From positions 1 to 35,182 of the forward strand of contig WHUD01000035.1 of NCBI GenBank assembly GCA_009377385.1: a DNA stretch of 35,182 bases, given 5' to 3'. Positions within the stretch are counted from its first letter, which is position 1. Every line of letters begins with the position of its first letter. The notes beneath the pieces are model-generated. The model was not told the DNA's origin. It searched no databases and saw nothing but the letters and a program-made list of their open reading frames with translations. The position numbers and the translations under genes were made by a program. The stretch comes from Actinophytocola sp. Lineage in GTDB: Bacteria > Actinomycetota > Actinomycetes > Mycobacteriales > Pseudonocardiaceae. Positions 6,929-16,128 of this stretch are shown here, piece by piece.

Positions 6929-9099
6929 ACGCCCACCGCGACGATCCCGTGAACACCCCCAACCAATGGTCGGCGGGCGCGGTGGAACCGAAGGTCTTCG
7001 ACGCCGAGTTCGTCGACGACACCCCACCCCACACCGACACTCCGGATTCTCGTGAACGATGGCGACTGCTCCGGCGCGTCATGCTGCTGATCGGCCGTGT
7101 GTGGCGGTCGGAGCGTGTCCTGCGGCTCCGTACAGTTGCGGGCTATCGGCTGCGCATGCTGCCCCGCGACCTCCTCCGGCTGCTGTGGTTCGCCCTACGG
7201 GGTCACTGGCGGTGGGCGGTCAAGGCGTGGACATTCCTCACCTACGGCGACCTGCGTGCCGACGCCCGCGCCGCCCGCCTCGCCAGGGACGCCGAGGCCC
7301 GCCGCGACGCGCAAGACGCCATCCGCGCCCAAGCCAAGGCCCGGTGGGCCAAGGTCGGCCTCCTGCTGCACCGCGCTGGGATCGCCGCGCTCGTGGTGAT
7401 CGTCGCGGCGATCGCGTTGATCATCACGGACGCGGTGCTGCCGAGGGAGCGGATGTGGGACTGGCTGGCCACCAGCTACGACGTCCTCTCGATCGTCAGC
7501 ACGGTCGCCAGGGACCTGGTGCTGATCGCGCCGGTGGTGTGGCTGATCGCCGCCGTCTACGAGGGTCGGGATCTCACGCCGGGGGCGGGCTGGCTGATCC
7601 ACCCCCAGCGCGAGGATGCCGACTCGTGGGTCGACGAGCGCATGATCTCCAAGGCGCTTGCCCACCTGGGGATCGCACCGCTGAACACGTTCTTCAAGGA
7701 CGGCGGTGAGCTCGTCTATACCGTCCCGGCGCGCCGCGACGGGGATGGCACCTTCGCCCAGGTCCGGCTGCCGATGGGGGTGACCGCCGACATGGTCGCC
7801 GCCCAGCGCGCCAAACTCGCCGCCAACCTCGGCCGCGCCTCCCTGGAGACCTGGCCCACCAAGGGCGAGGAAGACGGGCTGCTCGACCTGTGGATTGCCG
7901 ACAAGCACACCCTCGGCGGCGGCGCCGGCCAGTGGCCACTCCAACACGATGGCACCGTGGACGTGTTCGAGGGGGTGCCGTTCGGCTGCACCCAGCGCGG
8001 CGTGGTCATCAACGCCCCGCTCGTCGAGGCGAACTGGCTCATCGGCGGCCGCCCCGGCCAGGGCAAATCCTCCGCGCTCCGCACCTTGCTGCTCGGTGCC
8101 GCGTTGGATGTCACCGCGGAGTTGTGGGTGTTCGTCATGGGCGAATCCCCCGACTTCGACCCCTTCACCCCACGCCTATCGCGCTACGCGATGGGCATGG
8201 ACGACACCGTCGCCCAAGCCACCCTCGCCGCGCTCGAGGACCTGCTCGAGGAGATGGAACGCCGCGGCAAAATCCTCGGCGCCCAACCGGGGCGGCCGCC
8301 GAAGGTCTCGCGCAAGCTCGCCGATAAGGGCCACCTCGGCCTACATCCGCTGCTGTGCGCGATCGACGAATGCCACGAACTATACCAACACCCCACCTAC
8401 GGCAAACGCGCCGAAGAGTTGGCTGTTCGGTTGATCAAACGGGGCCGCAAATACGGCATCATCCTGCTGCTGGCGACCCAGTCACCCACCAAGGACTCCA
8501 TCCCGAAGGAGATCACCCGCAACGTCTCCTGCGGCATCGCGTTCGCCGTCGCCGACCACGTCGCCAACGACGGGCTGCTCGGCTCCGGCAAATATAAGGC
8601 CGGTGTCCGCGCCACCGAGTTACGCATGAAAACCGACTGCGGCACCTGCGTCGCCGTCGGCCTCACCGACGCCACCTTCGAACTCGTCCGCACCTTCTAC
8701 ATCCCCTTTGAAGACGAAGTCGACGACGTCACCCCCATCATCACCCGCTCTATGCAGCAACTAGGCGACACGCACCGCGAACTCCCCGCCACCGGACAGC
8801 AGCCCGCGGTCGAGGCCGCCCCCGTCGACCACCTCGCCAACATCAACCAGGCGATGCGCGGCGAACGCCGAGTTCGCACCCAAGTCGTCCTCGCCCGCCT
8901 CGCTGAACAGAATCCTGCTGAGTATGAGCACTGGACCTTCCAGCACCTTCGTGCGGCGCTCGCCGAACACGACATCACCGTCGCCAAATCTGGCGGTGTC
9001 AAAGTCATCCGCGCCGAAGACATCACCACCGCCCTCGCTCAGCGCGACGCCACCGGCACCACAGACGATGGCGGCGATAAGACGCAAATCGATGAGTGA
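6925..9099 (+). CDS. traB: TraB/TraSA-type FtsK-SpoIIIE DNA translocase
   Basis: 724 aa, last gene of the operon; its ATG overlaps the previous stop. Two hydrophobic segments near 150-171 and 197-212 anchor it in the membrane. The motor domain has Walker A GGRPGQGKSS (~374-383), Walker B LLCAIDECHE (D481-E482) and a LLATQSP sensor segment (~515-521). A C-terminal winged helix (~640-705, RRVRTQVVLARL...FQHLRAAL) resembles the gamma-like domain that reads the transfer locus. In actinomycete conjugation one TraB hexamer pumps double-stranded DNA to the recipient without a relaxase or type IV secretion system. This gene is the main evidence that the element is conjugative. Confidence 0.93.
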   Translation: MNAHRDDPVNTPNQWSAGAVEPKVFDAEFVDDTPPHTDTPDSRERWRLLRRVMLLIGRVWRSERVLRLRTVAGYRLRMLPRDLLRLLWFALRGHWRWAVKAWTFLTYGDLRADARAARLARDAEARRDAQDAIRAQAKARWAKVGLLLHRAGIAALVVIVAAIALIITDAVLPRERMWDWLATSYDVLSIVSTVARDLVLIAPVVWLIAAVYEGRDLTPGAGWLIHPQREDADSWVDERMISKALAHLGIAPLNTFFKDGGELVYTVPARRDGDGTFAQVRLPMGVTADMVAAQRAKLAANLGRASLETWPTKGEEDGLLDLWIADKHTLGGGAGQWPLQHDGTVDVFEGVPFGCTQRGVVINAPLVEANWLIGGRPGQGKSSALRTLLLGAALDVTAELWVFVMGESPDFDPFTPRLSRYAMGMDDTVAQATLAALEDLLEEMERRGKILGAQPGRPPKVSRKLADKGHLGLHPLLCAIDECHELYQHPTYGKRAEELAVRLIKRGRKYGIILLLATQSPTKDSIPKEITRNVSCGIAFAVADHVANDGLLGSGKYKAGVRATELRMKTDCGTCVAVGLTDATFELVRTFYIPFEDEVDDVTPIITRSMQQLGDTHRELPATGQQPAVEAAPVDHLANINQAMRGERRVRTQVVLARLAEQNPAEYEHWTFQHLRAALAEHDITVAKSGGVKVIRAEDITTALAQRDATGTTDDGGDKTQIDE

Positions 9100-9431
9100 C
9101 AGAGGGACGAACCTGTCCAGATCGAACGCCGCCGATCAGACCGCTTTCACGGCCCGCGCAAAGCCCCGAACGAGCATCCCCAGGCCTCGTTTGCCCTGCT
9201 CACCCCGGTGACCCACGGCTGGGGAGCGGGCAGGGAGAAGTCCCCAACATCCCCACGGCAGTCCCCGCAGAGTCCCTGCTGGCTCGACGGGGCGCGAGCA
9301 GTGACGCGATCGCTGCGATGGCCGCGAGCGGGACTCAGCTCCTGCCCGTCTCGAGGCTGCTGCGGGATCGATTCAGCTACGGGTTGGCGCCTTGAACTTG
9401 GGAGGAGGTCCATTCTCGAGTGTCAGCTGGC
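9100..9431. other. Intergenic region between convergent traB and int
   Basis: 332 nt with no convincing gene. It holds a run of TCCCC words (9241-9276) and a GCAGGGA/TCCCTGC inverted repeat, listed separately as a candidate transfer locus. No strong intrinsic terminator is visible, although both flanking genes end here. Confidence 0.6.
9230..9279. repeat. TCCCC direct-repeat cluster inside an inverted repeat (candidate clt)
   Basis: TCCCC or TCCC starts at 9241, 9250, 9262 and 9273 (steps of 9, 12 and 11 bp), bracketed by GCAGGGA (9230-9236) and TCCCTGC (9273-9279). Short direct repeats spaced near one helical turn beside traB are what TraB recognition loci look like in Streptomyces plasmids, though the word differs from known ones. 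Confidence 0.3.
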
Positions 9432-11228
9432 TTACAACGCCGCGAAAGTGGTGATGAGTTCGTTCGAGCCATTCGCACGTACTTCGAGTTCGTAGTCAGC
9501 GAGATCGACTTCGTCCCCGCCATGGCGCCGGGCGGCGTTGGTCAGCAGGCGCCGGAGATGCGTCGGGTCGGATGGATCCGCCTCGGCCGTGAAGGTTCGC
9601 ACGACCTCGCTTCGGTGGACGAGGGTCAGTTGCAGAAGCGCGGTCCCTGATTCGGCGGTCGGGGTGCTTCCCGGGCGAATCGGCGCGGATGCATCAGGTT
9701 CGCGCACTGGCTGCGGCATCTCATCCTGTCTCGGTTCAGTGACGATGGCACGTCGGCCGCGGCTTGCCTCGACAAGCCCCCACGTCTTGAGCAGGTCCAT
9801 GGCGCGGTGTGCGGTGTCCGCCGACACGTGATGCTCGACCGCGATGGCCTTCTGGCTCGGTGCCGGCGAACCAGGCGCCAGTTCGCCCGACAGGATTAGC
9901 TGCCGGATGGCGGCCGCGATCTTCTCGGGTGCCGTTCGCGGCTCAGCCTTCGCGTATTCGGCCCGGTCAAACGGTTCGGTCGATCTCGCAGGCATGCGCG
10001 CGGTCAGGGTGCTGGCAGCTCGCTGGTCGGACTCGGCCACCCAGGCCGAATACACCCGCAGGGTGGTTGCGCCGCCACCGGCGTGGCCGAGTCGTCCTCC
10101 GACGGTGCGGGCGTCGACCCCTGCGGCGATAAGTTCGGTGGCCGAGTAGTGCCGCAGCTTGTGAATGGTGGTGTCGATGCCGAGGCGTTGTGCGAGCCGT
10201 CCGTAGCGTTGCGTCACGGTGTCGGGCTTCATCGGCGTGCTGCCGTCGGGCGCGAGCGAGAAGACGAAGGCGTCCGGCGCGAGCGTGACACCGAGACTGG
10301 ATGCTCGCTGCTCGCATCGGGCTCGATGGTCGGTCAAGACGGCCACCGTTTCCGGGTCGAGCGCGATCCGGCGGTGCTGGTGCGTCTTGGTGTCCTTCTC
10401 GGTGGCCTCGCTCCCGTTCTGATCGATGCTCTTGCGAACAACGAGAGTCCCTGTCCTGAGATCGACTCGGTGCCAGCGCAGGCCACACAGCTCCGCCCGT
10501 CGTGCCCCGGTCGTCATCGCGGTCCAGACGAAGGCATGCCAGTCGGGATCTTCCCACGCCGCGTTGACGATGCGCGCGGCTTCTTCCGGTGTCGGCGGAT
10601 CCGGGTTCGGGGGCGGCTCGGGCGGTGGTTCGGCCATGCTGGCCGGGTTCACCGTGATCCAGCCCCAGCGCACCGCGCGGCTGAACGCGCCGCTGAGAAG
10701 GAAATGGATCCGGCGCACCGTCGACGGCGCGAGCGGTTCGCACTCATGCCGAACACAGCGATGATCACACTCGTGCGGTTTGGCCGTCCGGTGGTCGATG
10801 CGCTGCTTCCCGTCACAGTGGCGACGGCACCTGCCCAGCTCGGCGTAGAACAAGTCCAGGATGTGAGCGTCGACCTTGCCAGCCTGCTCGGACCCCAACA
10901 GCGGCTTCACATGATTGCGGAGGTTGCGCTCGTAACCCCGCCGCGTGCCCGGATCGATGTTGGCCACGCTGAGGTACTTCTCGATCAGCTGCGCGACGGT
11001 GACCTTGGTACGCGGATTGCGTTGCTCATCGACCTGATTGATCAGCCGAGTGCGGACCTTCTCCGCCTCCCGTTCAGCGTTCGGGCCGGCAGGGATCGTC
11101 TCGACCAGGTAGTGATCTTTCTTTGTGAGGGGATCGACCCCAGCGTAGACGCGCACCCGCAGCGCGCCACTGCGCAGCTGTTCGATGTTGCCGCGCTGAC
11201 GCTTGCGGCGCTTGCTGGGTGTGCTCAC
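9432..11228 (-). CDS. int: Tyrosine integrase with C-terminal GntR-type winged helix
   Basis: 598 aa from the GTG at 11228, giving the usual basic AICE-integrase start STPSKRRKRQRGNIEQL and lying 7 nt after a TAGAAT box; an ATG at 11264 would add 12 atypical residues. SAM-like core-binding domain at ~75-190, with a Cys/His insert at 134-163 (CRRHC, HECDHRC, RHEC) that could bind zinc. The catalytic domain has Arg243 (TTGARRAEL), His356-x2-Arg359 (HKLRH), His382 (LGHAGG) and nucleophile Tyr393 (LRVYS). Residues ~434-500 then form a GntR-like winged helix: APEKIAAAIRQLILSGELAPG, VSADTAHRAMDLL, WGLVEAS. A ~95-residue tail of unknown fold follows. It lies 103 nt downstream of the tRNA on the same strand and catalyses integration/excision there. 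Confidence 0.93.
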   Translation of the reverse strand: MSTPSKRRKRQRGNIEQLRSGALRVRVYAGVDPLTKKDHYLVETIPAGPNAEREAEKVRTRLINQVDEQRNPRTKVTVAQLIEKYLSVANIDPGTRRGYERNLRNHVKPLLGSEQAGKVDAHILDLFYAELGRCRRHCDGKQRIDHRTAKPHECDHRCVRHECEPLAPSTVRRIHFLLSGAFSRAVRWGWITVNPASMAEPPPEPPPNPDPPTPEEAARIVNAAWEDPDWHAFVWTAMTTGARRAELCGLRWHRVDLRTGTLVVRKSIDQNGSEATEKDTKTHQHRRIALDPETVAVLTDHRARCEQRASSLGVTLAPDAFVFSLAPDGSTPMKPDTVTQRYGRLAQRLGIDTTIHKLRHYSATELIAAGVDARTVGGRLGHAGGGATTLRVYSAWVAESDQRAASTLTARMPARSTEPFDRAEYAKAEPRTAPEKIAAAIRQLILSGELAPGSPAPSQKAIAVEHHVSADTAHRAMDLLKTWGLVEASRGRRAIVTEPRQDEMPQPVREPDASAPIRPGSTPTAESGTALLQLTLVHRSEVVRTFTAEADPSDPTHLRRLLTNAARRHGGDEVDLADYELEVRANGSNELITTFAAL

Positions 11229-11269
11229 GGGGCCGATTCTACAGCCGTCCATGCCACAAACCATGCCAC
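11229..11269 (-). promoter_or_regulatory. int promoter: TAGAAT box plus two GTGGCATGG direct repeats
   Basis: On the minus strand TAGAAT (11241-11236) is followed by 7 nt and then the GTG at 11228, the spacing of a leaderless actinobacterial promoter. Two perfect GTGGCATGG repeats (plus-strand CCATGCCAC at 11249-11257 and 11261-11269) with a 12-bp period cover the -21 to -41 region. They could be operator or integrase/excisionase arm sites. Confidence 0.5.
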
Positions 11270-11330
11270 GCAGGCCTTGTGAGCGACCAATTCAGTCTAG
11301 TCGCCAGACCGTTTCCCCTGGTCAATCCAG

Positions 11331-11365
11331 TGCCCCCGGCAGGACTCGAACCTGCGACCTAGAGA
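11331..11365 (-). other. Putative attachment site overlapping the tRNA-Arg 3' end
   Basis: The element lies on the 3' side of the tRNA and the integrase is the first gene there, the standard arrangement for tRNA-targeting tyrosine integrases, which rebuild the 3' half of the tRNA. The exact core cannot be defined because the matching copy lies left of this window. Confidence 0.5.
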
Positions 11366-11404
11366 TTAGAAGGCTCTTGCTCTATCCAGCTGAGCTACGG
11401 AGGC
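11331..11404 (-). tRNA. tRNA-Arg (anticodon UCU)
   Basis: 74 nt on the minus strand. Acceptor arms GCCTCCG/CGGGGGC pair with one G-U. The D arm is GCTC/GAGC and the T arm GCAGG-TTCGAAT-CCTGC. The anticodon loop CTTCTAA gives UCU, which reads AGA/AGG. The anticodon stem AGAGC/TCTCT pairs except for a C-U at its loop end. Discriminator A; CCA is not encoded. The 3' half is the probable integration site of the element on its left. Confidence 0.96.
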
Positions 11405-11626
11405 GGGCCGAGGCTACGCCTGGCGCTTCGGCCAAGTTTATCGGTAGCCGTTGGTGTGATCGCGTCAGATGTCACGATTGTTTCAGCTGAGGCGCGTTCC
11501 GGCATGCCGTGAGGTCACCCGTATGGCCTCATCGCGGGTGACCATGCGTACTAACGGCCCGCTGGGGGCGGTGCCGCATTTCACCCGCGTGCGGGGTGCG
11601 CGCGTCGGTGCCACCGGACCGCACTC

Positions 11627-11639
11627 TACCCTTCTGATG
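11627..11639 (+). promoter_or_regulatory. Candidate leaderless promoter of the CopD-CtaG gene
   Basis: TACCCT (11627-11632) fits the actinobacterial TANNNT -10 and lies 6 nt before the GTG at 11639. No Shine-Dalgarno sequence precedes that start. Confidence 0.4.
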
Positions 11640-13663
11640 TGCGGGAACAGCAGGGACCAGTGACGCCGACGCGCACGCGTCGGCCAGCGGGCGTGGTCAC
11701 ACTCGCCGTGGTGGGGACGTCGCTCGCCTTCGTGGTCTCGGTGCTGTTAATCACACTGTCCGGTGCCGCCGGGGACGAGATCGCCGGTATCTCCGATCCC
11801 GGTGCGTTCACCCGATACGGCGTCACTGTGACGCGCGTGCTCGCCGAGATCGCCGCCGTCGTCACCATTGGCTCGCTGCTGCTGGCCGCGTTTCTGGTGC
11901 CGCCGCAGAAGTCCGGCACCCTCGCTGCGGACGGCTACGCCGCCGTTTGCACCGCAGCGATGTCCGCCTGGTGCTGGATGGTGACGTCAATCGCCGCCGC
12001 GGTGTTCGCCGCTGCCGAAGGCGCTGGCAGGCCGGTCACCGATCTGCTCGACCCCCAGGTATTCGTCCAGTTCGTAGGTGCGATCGAGCAGCCGAAGGCG
12101 TGGCTGATCACCGCGTTCATCGCGTTCGTGCTGGCCGTCGCCTCACGGGTGGTGCTGTCGTGGGGCTGGACGACGGCGCTGTTCTTCCTGGCCGTCGGCG
12201 GTCTGATCCCGGTCGGCGCCACGGGGCACTCCTCGTCGGGCGGCTCGCACGACCTGGCGACCAACAGCCTGCTGATCCACCTCGTTGCAGCCGCGCTATG
12301 GGTCGGTGGCCTGATCGCGCTGATCGCGCTCGGCAGGCGGAAGGGCCCCGATCTGCCGTTGGCGGCGCGCCGGTTCTCCCGTATCGCGTTGGCCTGCTGG
12401 ATCGCGATGGCCGTTTCCGGGGTGATCAACGCGCTGGTGCGAGTCGCGCCTGCTGATCTGTTCACCACTCAGTACGGCCTGCTGGTCTTCGGCAAGCTCA
12501 CCGCCTTGGGCATGCTCGGTGTGTTCGGCCAGCAGCAGCGCACCAGGGGCGTACGCGCGCTCACCGAGCGCGGCACGAAGGGCGCCTTCATGCAGCTCGC
12601 CGGGGTTGAAGTGCTGATCATGTTCGTGACGCTCGGCATCGCCGGCGCCCTGGCGCGCACCCAGCCGCCTGCGGACATCGCCGCCGTACCAGGCAGGACG
12701 GAAATGCTCATCGGCTACCCGCTGGAAGGCCCGCCGACCCTGGCCCGCTTGCTGTTCGACTGGCGCTTCGACCTCATCTACGGCTCGCTCGCCGTCGCCC
12801 TCGCCGCCGTCTACATCGCGGGCGTGCTGCGGCTGCGCCGCCGTGGTGACACCTGGCCGGTGGGGCGCACGATCGCATGGTTGCTCGGCTGCACCACGAT
12901 CCTGATCTCGACGTCGTCCGGCATCGGCAAGTACGCGCCAGCCATGTTCAGCGTGCACATGGGCAACCATATGCTGCTGTCGATGGTGGCGCCGGTGTGC
13001 CTCGTGCTCGGCGGAGCGGTCACGCTCGCGCTGCGCGCACTGCCGCCGGCCGGCAAGAACGGCGCACCAGGACCACGCGAATGGGTGATGGCGTTCGTGC
13101 ATTCGCCGGTCTCGCGTGGGCTGACGCAACCGCTCGTCGCGGGCGTCCTGTTCGTCGGGTCGTTCTACCTGCTGTACTTTTCCGGACTGTTCGAAGCCGC
13201 CCTCAACTACCACTGGGCGCACCTGGCGATGAACGCCCACTTCCTCCTTGTCGGCTACGTCTTCTTTTGGCCGCTGATCGGCGTCGACCCCGCGCCGCGC
13301 CCGCTGCAGCCGCTCGGGCGCCTCGGGCTGATGTTCGCGTCGATGCCCTTCCACGCCTTCTTCGGTGTCATCCTGATGAGCTCGCAGACCGTCATCGGCG
13401 CGGCCTTCTACCGAGGCCTCGACATGCCGTGGGTCGACAACCTGCTCTCGGAGCAGCGCCTCGGCGGGGGCATCGCCTGGGCATCCGGCGAGATTCCGGC
13501 GCTGATCGTGCTGATCGCGCTGATGGTGCAGTGGGCGCGCGCCGACGAGCGGCAGGCCACGCGCATGGACCGCAAGGCTGACGCCGACAGCGAGGCCGAT
13601 CTCGCCGCCTACAACGAGATGTTGCGTCGCATGGCGAACGAGAGCAGGCAGCCCCGCCCCTGA
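11639..13663 (+). CDS. CopD - CtaG fusion: copper transport/cytochrome c oxidase assembly membrane protein
   Basis: 674 aa with many hydrophobic segments across the whole length. The N-terminal half contains a CopD-type copper-resistance region (ATGHSSSGGSHDLATN, HLVAAALWVGGL, ~195-225). The C-terminal half is a caa3-CtaG-type assembly domain: MFSVHMGNHMLLSMVAPVCLVLG (~437-459) and HWAHLAMNAHFLLVGYVFFWPLIG. Conserved His residues in both halves are likely copper ligands. Such fusions are common in actinobacteria and are thought to deliver copper to haem-copper oxidase (family knowledge). The start could be the GTG at 11639 (leaderless) or the GTG at 11660 (AGGGA just upstream). First chromosomal gene beyond the tRNA. 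Confidence 0.87.
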   Translation: MREQQGPVTPTRTRRPAGVVTLAVVGTSLAFVVSVLLITLSGAAGDEIAGISDPGAFTRYGVTVTRVLAEIAAVVTIGSLLLAAFLVPPQKSGTLAADGYAAVCTAAMSAWCWMVTSIAAAVFAAAEGAGRPVTDLLDPQVFVQFVGAIEQPKAWLITAFIAFVLAVASRVVLSWGWTTALFFLAVGGLIPVGATGHSSSGGSHDLATNSLLIHLVAAALWVGGLIALIALGRRKGPDLPLAARRFSRIALACWIAMAVSGVINALVRVAPADLFTTQYGLLVFGKLTALGMLGVFGQQQRTRGVRALTERGTKGAFMQLAGVEVLIMFVTLGIAGALARTQPPADIAAVPGRTEMLIGYPLEGPPTLARLLFDWRFDLIYGSLAVALAAVYIAGVLRLRRRGDTWPVGRTIAWLLGCTTILISTSSGIGKYAPAMFSVHMGNHMLLSMVAPVCLVLGGAVTLALRALPPAGKNGAPGPREWVMAFVHSPVSRGLTQPLVAGVLFVGSFYLLYFSGLFEAALNYHWAHLAMNAHFLLVGYVFFWPLIGVDPAPRPLQPLGRLGLMFASMPFHAFFGVILMSSQTVIGAAFYRGLDMPWVDNLLSEQRLGGGIAWASGEIPALIVLIALMVQWARADERQATRMDRKADADSEADLAAYNEMLRRMANESRQPRP

Positions 13664-13824
13664 CACTGTCGTCTCGGATTGTCCACAGCCGCTCCGGTGG
13701 ACGCGCCGATGGCGCCAGTGGCGGGCCGGGTTATGCACATGTCGGCGCACGTTCCCCGCGGCGCTCGGTCCTCGCGCACGCTCATGGCGTGTCCGCAACA
13801 ACGAGCGACGGGGAGAAACGAGCC

Positions 13825-14283
13825 ATGCCCATCAGCGAGACCTACCTCAACATCAACGGCCGGATCGCGACTGAGCCGATCAAACGCGAGCTCAACGACG
13901 GCGGTGAGTCGGTCGGGTTCCTCGTCATCAGCACCGAGCGGCGCTTCGACAAGGAGGCAGGGGAGTGGGTCGACGGCCACAAGTGTTCCGTGTGGGTGAC
14001 GTGCTGGCGCAGACTCGCGCGGCACGTCTGGGCGTCGCTGCACAAAGGCGACGAAGTCATGGTGGCGGGCAGGTTGCGCACGCGGGAGTACGACGACAGC
14101 GGCACGACCAGGTACATCAACGAGGTAGATGCCTACGCCGTCGGGCCGAACCTAGCCAGAGCCACCGCGACCGTTGTCAGGATGCGCACCGGCACCCAGG
14201 CGGGCACGTCGGAGCCCGCGCCGGTCGTCCCGCGAGCCCCAGCGACACCACCGACGGAGAGGGAGGCACGCCATGCCGCCTGA
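13825..14283 (+). CDS. ssb: Accessory single-stranded DNA-binding protein
   Basis: 152 aa from the ATG at 13825, with GGGGAG about 9 nt upstream. Residues ~1-110 form an OB fold of the SSB family: TYLNINGRIATEP, GFLVISTERRF, CSVWVTCWRRLARHVWASLHKGDEVMVAGRLRTREYDDSG at ~53-92 and INEVDAYAVGPNL. The tail is short, Pro/Thr/Ala-rich and lacks the acidic DDDIPF-type tip of replicative SSB, so it cannot make the usual partner contacts. Position beside ettA matches Rv2478c of M. tuberculosis. A secondary SSB with a recombination, competence or stress role is likely; the main replicative ssb would lie elsewhere. Confidence 0.87.
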   Translation: MPISETYLNINGRIATEPIKRELNDGGESVGFLVISTERRFDKEAGEWVDGHKCSVWVTCWRRLARHVWASLHKGDEVMVAGRLRTREYDDSGTTRYINEVDAYAVGPNLARATATVVRMRTGTQAGTSEPAPVVPRAPATPPTEREARHAA

Positions 14284-14398
14284 GCTGGTCCGTCGCTGTG
14301 CGTCGTCGACGTGTGTCACTCAACCGGGTCCGGCGCGACGGCTACCGATACCGCCAGTGGAGTTGCCGACCGCCGTCATGCGCCAATGCGGACGGCTC

Positions 14399-14412
14399 TA
14401 CCATCGTGTGCC

Positions 14413-14413
<1 letters not shown>
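14399..14413 (+). promoter_or_regulatory. Candidate leaderless promoter of ettA
   Basis: TACCAT (14399-14404) ends 8 nt before the ATG at 14413. No Shine-Dalgarno sequence is present. Confidence 0.4.
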
Positions 14414-16089
<1,676 letters not shown>

Positions 16090-16128
16090 CACGAGCGCGA
16101 TCGAGTCGATTACATCAGCGGAGGGTTC

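Noticed and set aside
9092..9211. 39-codon frame (MSDRGTNLSRSN) overlapping the end of traB
   Set aside because: No ribosome-binding site, Pro/Arg-rich and unlike a folded protein; coding not supported.
11318..11330. CTGG-TCAAT-CCAG hairpin next to the tRNA 3' end as a terminator
   Set aside because: The stem is only 4 bp, too weak to call.
11331..11404. C-U mismatch at the loop end of the tRNA-Arg anticodon stem as a sign of decay
   Set aside because: All other stems and invariant bases are intact, and I recall the same mismatch in other actinobacterial tRNA-Arg(UCU).
12296..13801. 501-codon minus-strand frame opposite CopD-CtaG
   Set aside because: Charged His/Arg/Gln-rich shadow; the plus strand encodes recognisable membrane domains.
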